Source: Candidatus Peregrinibacteria bacterium CG11_big_fil_rev_8_21_14_0_20_46_8
GTDB taxonomy: Bacteria; Patescibacteriota; Gracilibacteria; UBA1369; UM-FILTER-53-11
DNA length: 8,213 nucleotides
Assembly (NCBI GenBank): GCA_002796025.1
Contig: PCVQ01000036.1
Span: 1-8,213, forward strand
Direction of reading: 5' to 3'
This document shows, piece by piece, positions 1-4,556 of this stretch. The translations under genes were made by a program, and so were the position numbers. The notes under the pieces were generated by a model, which made no database searches, was not told where the DNA came from, and saw nothing but the letters and a program-made list of their open reading frames with translations. Position 1 is the first letter of the stretch; each line of letters starts with the position of its first letter.

Positions 1-1
1 G

Positions 2-448
2 GTGCAATTCAATCCAAACAATTTACGCTTCCCCCGACGTGACAGCGCGCTGATTGCACTTGCCGGCCCAATGACAAATCTGGTCACCGCATTTGTTTTG
101 GCTGCACCGCTAAAGCTTATGTCGCAAAATATTACCGAAGCGAGCTCCGCTGCATTTGTCTTTTTGTTTCTCGTCCTTAAAGGAATTTCCGATATCAGCG
201 TCATCCTTTTTTCACTCAATGTACTTCCGCTTCCTCCGTTCGATGGATCAAAAATTGTCGGGCTCATTATCCCGCACCGTTACGAGCGGCAATACAACAA
301 TTTTTTGTATCACGCGCCTAAGTACATTATCCTCTTTATACTTTTCGATATCTTTGTACTTAGCAACGTGTTTAAAATTTCTATTATTGGATTATTGGTT
401 GGTACGGTTGCGCAGTGGGTCTTTGCGCTCGTCTCGCTCGGCGCATAA
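2..448 (+). CDS. Site-2 protease (M50) family protein, C-terminal part
   Basis: This is the C-terminal 148 residues of an integral-membrane zinc metalloprotease. The gene enters from the left edge, so the GTG at position 2 is probably an internal Val codon rather than the start. The HExxH zinc motif would lie upstream and is not visible. What is visible is the conserved ALAGPMTNL segment (residues about 19-27), followed by hydrophobic segments, then the second active-site motif NVLPLPPFDG (residues 73-82), in which Asp81 would be the third zinc ligand. Two further hydrophobic stretches close the protein (about 108-122 and 127-146). The family cleaves peptide bonds within or near the membrane, often of anti-sigma factors or signal-peptide remnants, but the substrate here is unknown. 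The stop is TAA. The family call is strong; the individual role is not. Confidence 0.9.
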   Translation: MQFNPNNLRFPRRDSALIALAGPMTNLVTAFVLAAPLKLMSQNITEASSAAFVFLFLVLKGISDISVILFSLNVLPLPPFDGSKIVGLIIPHRYERQYNNFLYHAPKYIILFILFDIFVLSNVFKISIIGLLVGTVAQWVFALVSLGA

Positions 449-484
449 ATAATTACACACAAAATCATCCAGTATAATCTTTTT

Positions 485-781
485 TTGTGATTTTAGGAAA
501 TTGTTTTTTTCTTTAGAAATAAAGCAGAACACCTTACCTTTCTGTTGTAAGAAACGTCTTATTTTTTTCGCTATGCGTAAAGTTTGAATCAGAATTTTTT
601 TCTGGCATTATGGTTCATACACACACTCTGTAGTGATCGTTTCTTCACTGCATTACGGACTCCGCCTTAAACTTTTCTAAGGGAGGTTAATATTTATCGC
701 CGCGAAGCGTCGATTTGCAGCCCCCCACCTGGACACCTGGGACTCCGTAACTTTGAATAGCCGACACTGCGGAGTGTTTTA
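485..781 (+). ncRNA. Possible structured non-coding RNA of unknown family
   Basis: A transcript starting about 7 nt after the TATAAT at 473-478 and ending at the terminator-like hairpin near 764-781 would be roughly 295 nt long. It would carry the 630-651 hairpin and the 659-665/769-775 closing helix. The 3' part offers three alternative pairings for GCGGAGTGT: with ACTCCGC at 659, with ACTCCG at 742-747, or locally as ACACT/AGTGT. It shows no RNase P, SRP or tmRNA signature that I can recognise. The boundaries are guesses, and the region could equally be a spacer with chance pairings. Confidence 0.22.
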
Positions 782-784
782 TTT
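764..784 (+). terminator. Weak intrinsic terminator-like hairpin
   Basis: ACACT (764-768) and AGTGT (773-777) pair around the 4-nt loop GCGG, and a T-rich tail TTTATTT follows. The stem is only 5 bp and competes with two longer-range pairings of GCGGAGT (with 659-665 and 742-747). Termination here is therefore plausible but possibly conditional. Confidence 0.35.
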
Positions 785-871
785 ATAAGCGCATAAAGCT
801 TTGCAATACTGTGCTAAAGCAATTAAGATGCGCCTGCGTATTTTAATTTGCTCCTTACAATTAGCTTTCAA

Positions 872-1156
872 GCCATCGTAGCTCAGTTGGTAGAGCGCAT
901 CCATGGTGAGTCGTAGACTCTTGCCCCTTATGGGAGAAATCTCATATTGAACCCGAATAACGGTTAAAGGCCTTTCATGAGGTTCAGACCGTAGCCCCGC
1001 CGCCAAGGTTGGGGCTCGAACGACTGACAAGGGCGGCTAACTCTCGCACTGCGAGATACGCCGAAGATACAGTCTAGCCCTCTTATATCGTGAAGTTTTA
1101 AAAAGAGGTGTAAACGAAGGATGAGGTCACCGGTTCAATCCCGGTCGATGGCTCCA
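872..1156 (+). tRNA. tRNA-Thr(GGU), interrupted by a group I intron
   Basis: The exons are 872-907 and 1117-1156, giving a 76-nt tRNA with an encoded CCA end. The acceptor stem GCCATCG (872-878) pairs perfectly with CGATGGC (1146-1152). The D stem is GCTC/GAGC (881-884/893-896) around AGTTGGTA. The anticodon stem CATCC (898-902) pairs with GGATG (1119-1123). The T stem ACCGG/CCGGT (1129-1133/1141-1145) encloses TTCAATC. After removal of 908-1116 the anticodon loop reads A-T-GGT-A-A, giving anticodon GGU for Thr codon ACC (and ACU by wobble). The discriminator base is U73. A32 opposite A38 is unusual. The tRNA cannot function without splicing, because the intron splits the anticodon loop between positions 36 and 37. 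A TACAAT box at 856-861 is a possible -10 element. Confidence 0.93.
908..1116 (+). ncRNA. Group I self-splicing intron, 209 nt, no homing endonuclease
   Basis: Exon 1 ends in U (907) and the intron ends in G (1116), as group I splicing requires. The internal guide CTTGCC (920-925) pairs with exon 1 GGU (P1, with the expected U-G at the splice site) and with exon 2 AAG (P10), fixing both junctions. P1 is extended by the hairpin GAGTC-GTA-GACTC (908-920). Core helices visible are P4 TGAACC/GGTTCA (948-953/981-986), P6 AGCCCC/GGGGCT (993-998/1011-1016), P7 GACTG/CAGTC (1022-1026/1070-1074), P8 TCTCGC/GCGAGA (1042-1047/1051-1056) and P9 CCTCTT/AAGAGG (1079-1084/1103-1108). The J8/7-S block AAGATACAGTCT (1064-1075) is a hallmark of the class. 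P3 is probably CCCTT/AAGGG (925-929/1029-1033), which is tentative. No endonuclease gene fits, so it is ribozyme only. It resembles in size and position the small tRNA introns of bacteria such as Azoarcus. Confidence 0.9.
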
Positions 1157-1157
1157 G

Positions 1158-1178
1158 AAAAAAAATCTAAGCAGATTT
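1158..1178 (-). terminator. Intrinsic terminator of the DsrE/zinc-ribbon unit
   Basis: Read on the minus strand, AAATCT-GCTT-AGATTT forms a 6-bp hairpin with a 4-nt loop that runs straight into a series of T residues (complement of the A run at 1158-1165). The TAG stop of the zinc-ribbon gene lies inside the hairpin. Transcription therefore seems to end just before the convergent 3' end of the tRNA gene. No comparable T-run follows on the plus strand. Confidence 0.6.
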
Positions 1179-1355
1179 GAGAGGACATTTTTTATCCCCA
1201 TAGCTGCAAAATACACAACAATCATTTTCTTTTGCTTGTATTAGCTCTCCGCATTTTTTACATTTGTAAAATGGCACGCAGGAGTCGTTCGGTATTTCGG
1301 CTGTTTCTTTGGAGCCGCAGTGCGGGCATGTTAGGGCTGCTTGTGTTTTTTCCAT
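1167..1355 (-). CDS. Small cysteine-rich zinc-ribbon protein, GDCCVxC type
   Basis: This 62-residue protein has two CxxC pairs that look like a zinc ribbon (C10-H-C13 in TCPHCG and C32-C35 in YKCKKCG), then NDCCVFCSYGDKKCP (residues 44-58). The latter is a close variant of the GDCCVxC signature found in a widespread family of tiny (seleno)proteins, in which one of the paired residues can be selenocysteine. Here Cys46, Cys47 and Cys50 are all encoded as Cys, and the usual Gly of GDCC is replaced by Asn44. The molecular function is not established. Its start lies 1 nt after the stop of the DsrE-like gene and lacks a Shine-Dalgarno sequence, so translation is probably coupled. The pairing suggests a thiol, sulfur or metal-related job. 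The family call is confident; the function is unknown. Confidence 0.82.
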   Translation of the reverse strand: MEKTQAALTCPHCGSKETAEIPNDSCVPFYKCKKCGELIQAKENDCCVFCSYGDKKCPLKSA

Positions 1356-1356
1356 T

Positions 1357-1680
1357 TTAAAAAGTTAAAACTTTATCGCACTCTTTTACTAGTTCGTACA
1401 GATCTTTCATCGTGCTCATAGGACAAGCCTCGGTTGATTCTTGTTCGCGCAATTTTAAGCACGTGCCGCAAGCCATAATTTTTGCCTTTTCAGCTTTCAA
1501 GAATTCGTCCGCTTGTTCACGAATATTAAATTTTTCCGAAGTGCCCGCTTCATATTCCACTCCTTCGCCGACAAGAAAAATTTCTACTTCATCGCCTTGT
1601 TTGATAGAAAAATTTGCCAGCCGGAAAGCATTCCAATTGGTTTCTGAATTGTTGGTTGAGATAATAATTCCTAATTTCAT
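1357..1680 (-). CDS. DsrE/DsrF-like sulfur-relay family protein
   Basis: This 107-residue protein has the DsrE-like alpha/beta fold signature. It starts with a beta-strand (MKLGIIIST), has an ALR-like helix (WNAFRLANFSIKQGDEV), a second strand (EIFLVGEGVEY), and a C-terminal ACGTCLKLR...ACPMSTMKDLY block. Cys71, Cys74 and Cys86 are the candidate sulfur-carrying or redox residues; Cys101 is extra. DsrE-family proteins pass sulfane sulfur or bind thiols in sulfur relay and tRNA thiolation pathways. This soluble, single-domain type is common next to other thiol genes and its exact partner is usually unknown. It is the first gene of a two-gene unit with the GDCCVxC-type protein. Its start is 23 bp from the divergent gene at 1704, with a TAGAAT -10 box 6 nt upstream of the ATG and no ribosome-binding site. 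Confidence 0.85.
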   Translation of the reverse strand: MKLGIIISTNNSETNWNAFRLANFSIKQGDEVEIFLVGEGVEYEAGTSEKFNIREQADEFLKAEKAKIMACGTCLKLREQESTEACPMSTMKDLYELVKECDKVLTF

Positions 1681-1703
1681 ACCATTATTCTATACTTCTT
1701 CTG
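1681..1703. promoter_or_regulatory. Divergent, overlapping leaderless promoters
   Basis: Only 23 bp separate two divergent start codons. Rightward, TATACT (1691-1696) lies 7 nt before the ATG at 1704. Leftward, TAGAAT (complement of 1687-1692) lies 6 nt before the ATG at 1680. The two boxes share bases 1691-1692. Each would place transcription start on or next to the start codon, so both messages would lack a leader. Clear -35 boxes are not visible on either side. Confidence 0.6.
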
Positions 1704-3269
1704 ATGAAAAAACAGCGGCGAATTTTAGGAATTGTTTTGGGCTTGGCGGCACTTTCGTTGCTCATCTTTTTTGCAATGTCGCGCACTCCACTTCCACATA
1801 AAGCCGCGCCCGGCGGAATCTTTGTGGAGGAGTATATTCCCGACAATGCGATGCTGGTTGCACAACTGAATGACGGCCTGCCGCTGCAAGTTATGAACCA
1901 GCAAACGCGCGATGCGTTTGCGCCATTTGTGCTCCGAACTTTTTTAGGTGATGCAAGTGATACAGAAATTCAGCACTTGCAACAAGAGCTCATTGAGCAG
2001 CCGTATCTTACATATGTCATGCTGCCGGATGGGAAGAGTGCTTTCTTTTTTGCAATTCGCAGCGAGAGTGATTTTGAAGAGTTGCTGATTAAGATGGGGG
2101 AGCAGGATGGCGCAGCAATCCGCGAAGTATCGCGTAATCGCACAGTTGTTGAGCGCGCGGGAAAAACTCCGCAATACACCGGCCGTATTGAAAATATCGC
2201 TTTTGTTGGAAATTTTATTCCGGAGCGTACAGAAACATCTTTAAGTGAAAATAAAGAATTCCGTGTCGCACTACAAAAAATAGAGCTTACCAAGCAGCAC
2301 AGCGGATATCTCTATTTTTCACAAGCATTTGAAGCGTTGCTTCCAGAATTTTTGCGCGGCAACACACAACATACAGTGATTGCACTTCAAGCGCGCGGTC
2401 AAAATCTTGTTGCCAACTTTGTTTCTCAATTTGAGAATATACCTAATGAAGATGTGGCCCCGAATTCCCGGCAAAATATTTCTGAGATTACAAGTCTTGC
2501 TTCGCATATTCCCGGCGCCACTGTACTTATTGCAGCTCAAAATACTCAGGCGCTGCTGTCACAGCTGCCCTTTGGACTGGGGCAGGAGAGCCTGGACAAT
2601 TCAGAGACTCAGCAGAGTTTTTTTATCAACAAACCTTTTGCGCTTGTATTGGAGTCCGGCGAACAGGCAATCCCTGCTTTTGCACTTTTTGTTGAAGGCG
2701 CAGATTTTGCAGAAACAAAAGATTTTTATACCTCACTCCAGCGCCGTATTCGTTCATGGGTCAGCGCCGTGAATATTGTTTTTAAAGCGGCCGAAGACGC
2801 GCCCGTTATGGAAATTGCAGAAAGTGAACAGCCGTATCGCGACGGACTTCGCTTTTATCTGCACCGCATTCCGGAAGAGGTGAGTAGCATTCCGTTGCTG
2901 CGCGCACAGCAAGAGCCGGTCACATTTTGGTATGGTTTAAATTTTCGCAACCAGCTTTACTTCACTACGTCCACCACATTTTTTGAGCAGAGTAATGCGG
3001 ACGCTTCCGCACCGCAAACCACATCGCTCTTAGATACTGTGCACCTCACCACACAAAATCCGGATCAGCTCTTTGTGCTCGATACAAAAGGATTGAGCAA
3101 TTATATTAAGCGCCTGCAATTTTTTGCCGAAACACAAGAATCTATTTCGCCTGTCCAGCAGCGCGGCTTGCAGCTTATTACTGATGTCTTTGATGTAATG
3201 GACAGCATCATCGGCACAAGCATGATTGAAAATGATGCCGCTAAAGGAGAGATTATTTTTGCGTTCTAA
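1704..3269 (+). CDS. Membrane-anchored DUF3352-like protein of unknown function
   Basis: This 521-residue protein starts with a basic N-terminus (MKKQRR) and a single hydrophobic segment (about residues 7-24), then a long soluble region that should lie outside the membrane. The segment soon after the anchor (YIPDNAMLVAQLND) resembles the opening of DUF3352 domains, which begin with a Pro-Ala/Asp 'levels of' strand, and the end (AAKGEIIFAF) also fits the closing strand of that fold. The body holds several repeated beta-rich units with phenylalanine-rich strands. No catalytic motif is evident. Such proteins are common but uncharacterised in Patescibacteria. Its start is fixed by the TATACT box 7 nt upstream. 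Its TAA stop overlaps the TAG stop of the convergent regulator gene by 4 bp (3266-3269), with no terminator between them. Confidence 0.8.
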   Translation: MKKQRRILGIVLGLAALSLLIFFAMSRTPLPHKAAPGGIFVEEYIPDNAMLVAQLNDGLPLQVMNQQTRDAFAPFVLRTFLGDASDTEIQHLQQELIEQPYLTYVMLPDGKSAFFFAIRSESDFEELLIKMGEQDGAAIREVSRNRTVVERAGKTPQYTGRIENIAFVGNFIPERTETSLSENKEFRVALQKIELTKQHSGYLYFSQAFEALLPEFLRGNTQHTVIALQARGQNLVANFVSQFENIPNEDVAPNSRQNISEITSLASHIPGATVLIAAQNTQALLSQLPFGLGQESLDNSETQQSFFINKPFALVLESGEQAIPAFALFVEGADFAETKDFYTSLQRRIRSWVSAVNIVFKAAEDAPVMEIAESEQPYRDGLRFYLHRIPEEVSSIPLLRAQQEPVTFWYGLNFRNQLYFTTSTTFFEQSNADASAPQTTSLLDTVHLTTQNPDQLFVLDTKGLSNYIKRLQFFAETQESISPVQQRGLQLITDVFDVMDSIIGTSMIENDAAKGEIIFAF

Positions 3270-3541
3270 AGCAATCTAATATCAATTTTTTTTCCTAAGG
3301 CGTGCGCAAGTGTTATCACTAATCCAAGTGAAAGATTTTGTTTGCCGTTTTCGATACGTGCAATAGCACTCTGTGAACTTTTAACTTTCTGTGCCAAAGT
3401 TTTTTGTGTCATTTTTTGAGTGCGCCGCAGGGTGGCGATCTTTTTTCCAAGCAGTATTGCTTCGTACGCTGCACGTGCACCGGGAGTTTTGAGTTCTTTT
3501 GCAAGATGTCCTTCCTTTGCGAATTTTCGAAGCCGTTTCAC
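3266..3541 (-). CDS. XRE-family HTH regulator, HigA-like orphan antitoxin
   Basis: This 91-residue DNA-binding protein starts at GTG (3541-3539). Residues about 33-82 form an XRE-type helix-turn-helix: KIATLRRTQKMTQKTLAQKV, then SSQSAIARIENGKQNLSL, then a final helix ending ALGKKIDIRLL. The N-terminal 30 residues (FAKEGHLAKELKTPGARAAY) resemble the short arm of HigA-like antitoxins that accompany RelE/HigB toxins. In such loci the antitoxin usually represses its own promoter through a palindrome. That fits the perfect palindrome just upstream, which contains its TATAAT box. No toxin gene lies on either side, so it is either an orphan antitoxin or a stand-alone repressor. There is no Shine-Dalgarno sequence, and the start lies 6 nt after the -10 box. 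Confidence 0.85.
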   Translation of the reverse strand: MKRLRKFAKEGHLAKELKTPGARAAYEAILLGKKIATLRRTQKMTQKTLAQKVKSSQSAIARIENGKQNLSLGLVITLAHALGKKIDIRLL

Positions 3542-3547
3542 AGGTTG

Positions 3548-3569
3548 ATTATATCATATATGATATAAT
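3548..3569. promoter_or_regulatory. Perfect 22-bp palindrome operator with TATAAT in both directions
   Basis: The half-site ATTATATCATA (3548-3558) is followed by its exact reverse complement (3559-3569). The leftward TATAAT (complement of 3548-3553) is 6 nt from the GTG start of the regulator and has a TTGTCT -35 candidate (complement of 3572-3577) at 18-bp spacing. The rightward copy of TATAAT (3564-3569) points at the small-RNA candidate and has no clear -35. The likely role is an autoregulatory operator that would control both directions (inference). Confidence 0.7.
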
Positions 3570-3575
3570 TTAGAC

Positions 3576-3663
3576 AAAATCTTGATTTTAATCATAAGAC
3601 TGTGATAAAATACTAATAAGTTGTTATTTAGTAATTGATGTCCCGCACCGGCGGGATTTTTTT
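3576..3663 (+). ncRNA. Candidate small RNA, about 88 nt, three stacked hairpins
   Basis: A TATAAT at 3564-3569 would start transcription near 3576, and an intrinsic terminator ends it at 3663. Between them lie two further hairpins that abut each other. TTTTAATCA (3586-3594) pairs with TGATAAAA (3603-3610), with one bulged A. TACTAATAA (3611-3619) pairs with TTATTTAGTA (3624-3633) around loop GTTG, with one bulged T. The third is the terminator TCCCGC/GCGGGA. No open reading frame of note fits. The RNA would sit between the regulator and sodN, whose own -10 box lies downstream of the terminator. Its role is unknown: a trans-acting RNA, an RNA tied to the regulator, or a leader remnant are all possible. 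Confidence 0.4.
3641..3663 (+). terminator. Intrinsic terminator
   Basis: TCCCGC (3641-3646) and GCGGGA (3651-3656) form a GC-rich 6-bp stem around ACCG, followed by seven T residues (3657-3663). There is no protein gene on the plus strand immediately upstream, which is the main reason to suspect a short RNA here. It also insulates sodN from upstream transcription. Confidence 0.8.
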
Positions 3664-3686
3664 GTGCCCGCACCCAAAAACGGTGC

Positions 3687-3692
3687 TATACT
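3687..3692 (+). promoter_or_regulatory. -10 box of sodN (leaderless)
   Basis: TATACT lies 6 nt before the ATG of sodN and just after a terminator, and there is no Shine-Dalgarno sequence. The start of transcription should coincide with the start codon. A TTGTGC at 3662-3667 is a poor -35 candidate at 19-bp spacing. Confidence 0.55.
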
Positions 3693-3698
3693 TTTTGT

Positions 3699-4154
3699 AT
3701 GAAAACAACTCCAATTAGACATTTTTTACGGTTTATTGATGAGGTTTCCCCGCCAAAAATAGCGCATGCCCATTGCGATATTCCATGTGGAGTGTATGAG
3801 CCAGATAGTGCCATGTGGGCGGTAGAGACAGTTGAAAAATTAACTCACAAACTACTTGAGCTTAAAGCGCCAGAGCCTGGCTCAGCCGAATATTTGGAGT
3901 ATCTAAATACTGTTGCCCGTGCTGTTGCAGTAAAAGAAGAATATGCAGAAATTTGTAAGCGGCAAGTGCTTATTTTGTGGACCGATTACTTTAAATCCGA
4001 GCATCTTGAAAAGTGGCCCGATCTTCATGAGAAAGTTTGGATGGCAACGAAACAGTGTTCAGAGGTTAAGCGAACGGTGAGCGAAGAAGCTTGCGCAGAG
4101 TTGCGCAAGCGTGTTTCTGAAATTGCCGAGATTTTTAAGGCGACCAAGAATTAA
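3699..4154 (+). CDS. sodN: Nickel superoxide dismutase precursor
   Basis: SodN disproportionates superoxide to oxygen and hydrogen peroxide at a nickel centre. The nickel hook HCDIPCGVY is at residues 25-33. After proteolysis, His25 (His1 of the mature enzyme), Cys26, Cys30 and the gating Tyr33 take their canonical positions. Further downstream, LWTDYFKSEHLEKWPDLHE matches the characteristic helix-bundle segment of the family. The mature part is about 127 residues, close to the usual 117. The 24-residue propeptide ends AHA before His25 and has a Pro-rich end but no hydrophobic core, so it does not look like a Sec signal. The next gene encodes the expected maturation protease. The start is set by the TATACT box 6 nt upstream. 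Among Patescibacteria, which mostly lack oxygen defences, this is notable. Confidence 0.96.
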   Translation: MKTTPIRHFLRFIDEVSPPKIAHAHCDIPCGVYEPDSAMWAVETVEKLTHKLLELKAPEPGSAEYLEYLNTVARAVAVKEEYAEICKRQVLILWTDYFKSEHLEKWPDLHEKVWMATKQCSEVKRTVSEEACAELRKRVSEIAEIFKATKN

Positions 4155-4160
4155 TATAAC
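4155..4160 (+). promoter_or_regulatory. -10 box of sodX (leaderless)
   Basis: TATAAC begins directly after the TAA stop of sodN and lies 7 nt before the ATG at 4168. It supports 4168 as the sodX start and allows transcription independent of sodN. Confidence 0.5.
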
Positions 4161-4167
4161 GCGTGTA

Positions 4168-4428
4168 ATGTTTTCCCGATATATCATTCAGGGTGATAGT
4201 ATGCTGCCGACCTTTCAAAGTGGTGCACGTGTTTTTGTGTATCGGTGGGGAGCGATTCGAAAAGGGGACATTGTAGTATTTCAAAAGAACGGACGTCTTT
4301 TAATTAAACGCGCAGTTCAGAAAGTAGGAGATCGATGGTGTCTGCGCGGAGACAACCTCAAAGAGAGTATCGAATACGATAATATCGACAGGGACGCAAT
4401 CAAAGGTCGGGTACTCTTTTCGTACTAG
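4168..4428 (+). CDS. sodX: SodX, S26-type nickel-SOD maturation protease
   Basis: This short 86-residue serine protease of the S24/S26 signal-peptidase clan should remove the SodN propeptide to free the nickel-binding His. The nucleophile motif is QGDSMLPTF (Ser11). The general base is Lys47 in LLIKRAV, and RGDN (residues 60-63) is the conserved box near the C-terminus. It has no transmembrane segment, unlike secretory signal peptidases, which fits a cytosolic maturation enzyme and matches the short length of the SodX family. I place the start at 4168 because residues upstream (reading to 4111) overlap sodN, match nothing, and lie before the TATAAC box. It follows sodN directly (13 nt after its stop), which is the usual arrangement. 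Confidence in the family is high; assignment to SodN rests on context. Confidence 0.88.
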   Translation: MFSRYIIQGDSMLPTFQSGARVFVYRWGAIRKGDIVVFQKNGRLLIKRAVQKVGDRWCLRGDNLKESIEYDNIDRDAIKGRVLFSY

Positions 4429-4465
4429 AATACAACAATTTTATTGTTAGGCAATGGGCTGGACG

Positions 4466-4494
4466 TTGACTAAAAATTACATTTCAAGTAAATT
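4466..4494 (+). promoter_or_regulatory. Candidate promoter upstream of the glutamate-cysteine ligase gene
   Basis: TTGACT (4466-4471) and TAAATT (4489-4494) are separated by 17 bp, close to the consensus sigma-70 pattern. Transcription would start near 4501 and give a roughly 56-nt leader. A second option is TATAGT (4543-4548), 8 nt before the ATG, giving a leaderless message. Both may be used. Confidence 0.45.
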
Positions 4495-4505
4495 GCGCTA
4501 ACAAG

Positions 4506-4541
4506 TGACCAGGTCAGTCCGAAGAATAAATGGTCATTTTT
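4506..4541 (+). terminator. Terminator-like hairpin in the leader
   Basis: TGACCA (4506-4511) pairs with TGGTCA (4531-4536), and a T-run follows (4537-4541). An alternative pairing uses GGTCA (4512-4516). The stem is only 6 bp with a 19-nt loop. It could terminate or attenuate transcription starting at 4501, or could be a chance structure. Confidence 0.3.
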
Positions 4542-4556
4542 ATATAGTCATTTTCT

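Larger units (their letters stand above)
449..871 (+). other. Gene-free region with promoter-like site and stacked hairpins
   Basis: No convincing protein gene is present in these 423 bases: the few ATG-initiated frames are under ten codons. The first half is very T-rich; the second half is more GC-rich and structured. Visible elements are a TATAAT box at 473-478, inside an inverted repeat AAAATCA...TGATTTT; a 7-bp hairpin at 630-636/645-651; a 7-bp long-range pairing ACTCCGC (659-665) with GCGGAGT (769-775); a tandem 8-mer CACCTGGA/CACCTGGG (726-741); and a nested hairpin GCGCAT (789-794)/ATGCGC (828-833) enclosing GCTTT (798-802)/AAAGC (816-820). A TACAAT at 856-861 could serve the tRNA. 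The structured part may be an RNA gene, but it matches no family I can name. Confidence 0.5.

Noticed and set aside
503..525. CTTTA-GAAA-TAAAG hairpin with an adjacent T-run
   Set aside because: The T-run precedes the hairpin on the plus strand and becomes an A-run after it on the minus strand, so it fits a terminator in neither direction.
600..745. Minus-strand GGGGGGCTGCAAATCGACG, resembling a tmRNA 5' end
   Set aside because: No matching 3' acceptor half with a T arm and CCA, and no tag reading frame, were found downstream or in a permuted upstream position.
686..787. Open frame on the plus strand after GGGAGG at 681-686
   Set aside because: It has no ATG, GTG or TTG start at a sensible distance, and the translation resembles no protein; the hairpins explain the composition better.
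779..1030. 83-codon minus-strand open frame
   Set aside because: It lies antisense to the tRNA exon and intron, has no family resemblance, and its apparent coding is explained by the RNA gene on the plus strand.
1412..1801. 129-codon plus-strand frame across the DsrE gene
   Set aside because: It is antisense to the DsrE-like gene, is Ser/Phe-rich without family resemblance, and overlaps the start of the membrane-protein gene.
4111..4167. Longer N-terminus for SodX starting at 4111
   Set aside because: It overlaps the end of sodN, lies before the TATAAC box, and adds residues unlike the family; 4168 gives the usual SodX length.
4434..4448. Hairpin AACAAT-TTT-ATTGTT after sodX as a terminator
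   Set aside because: The stem is AT-only and no T-run follows, so termination is doubtful.
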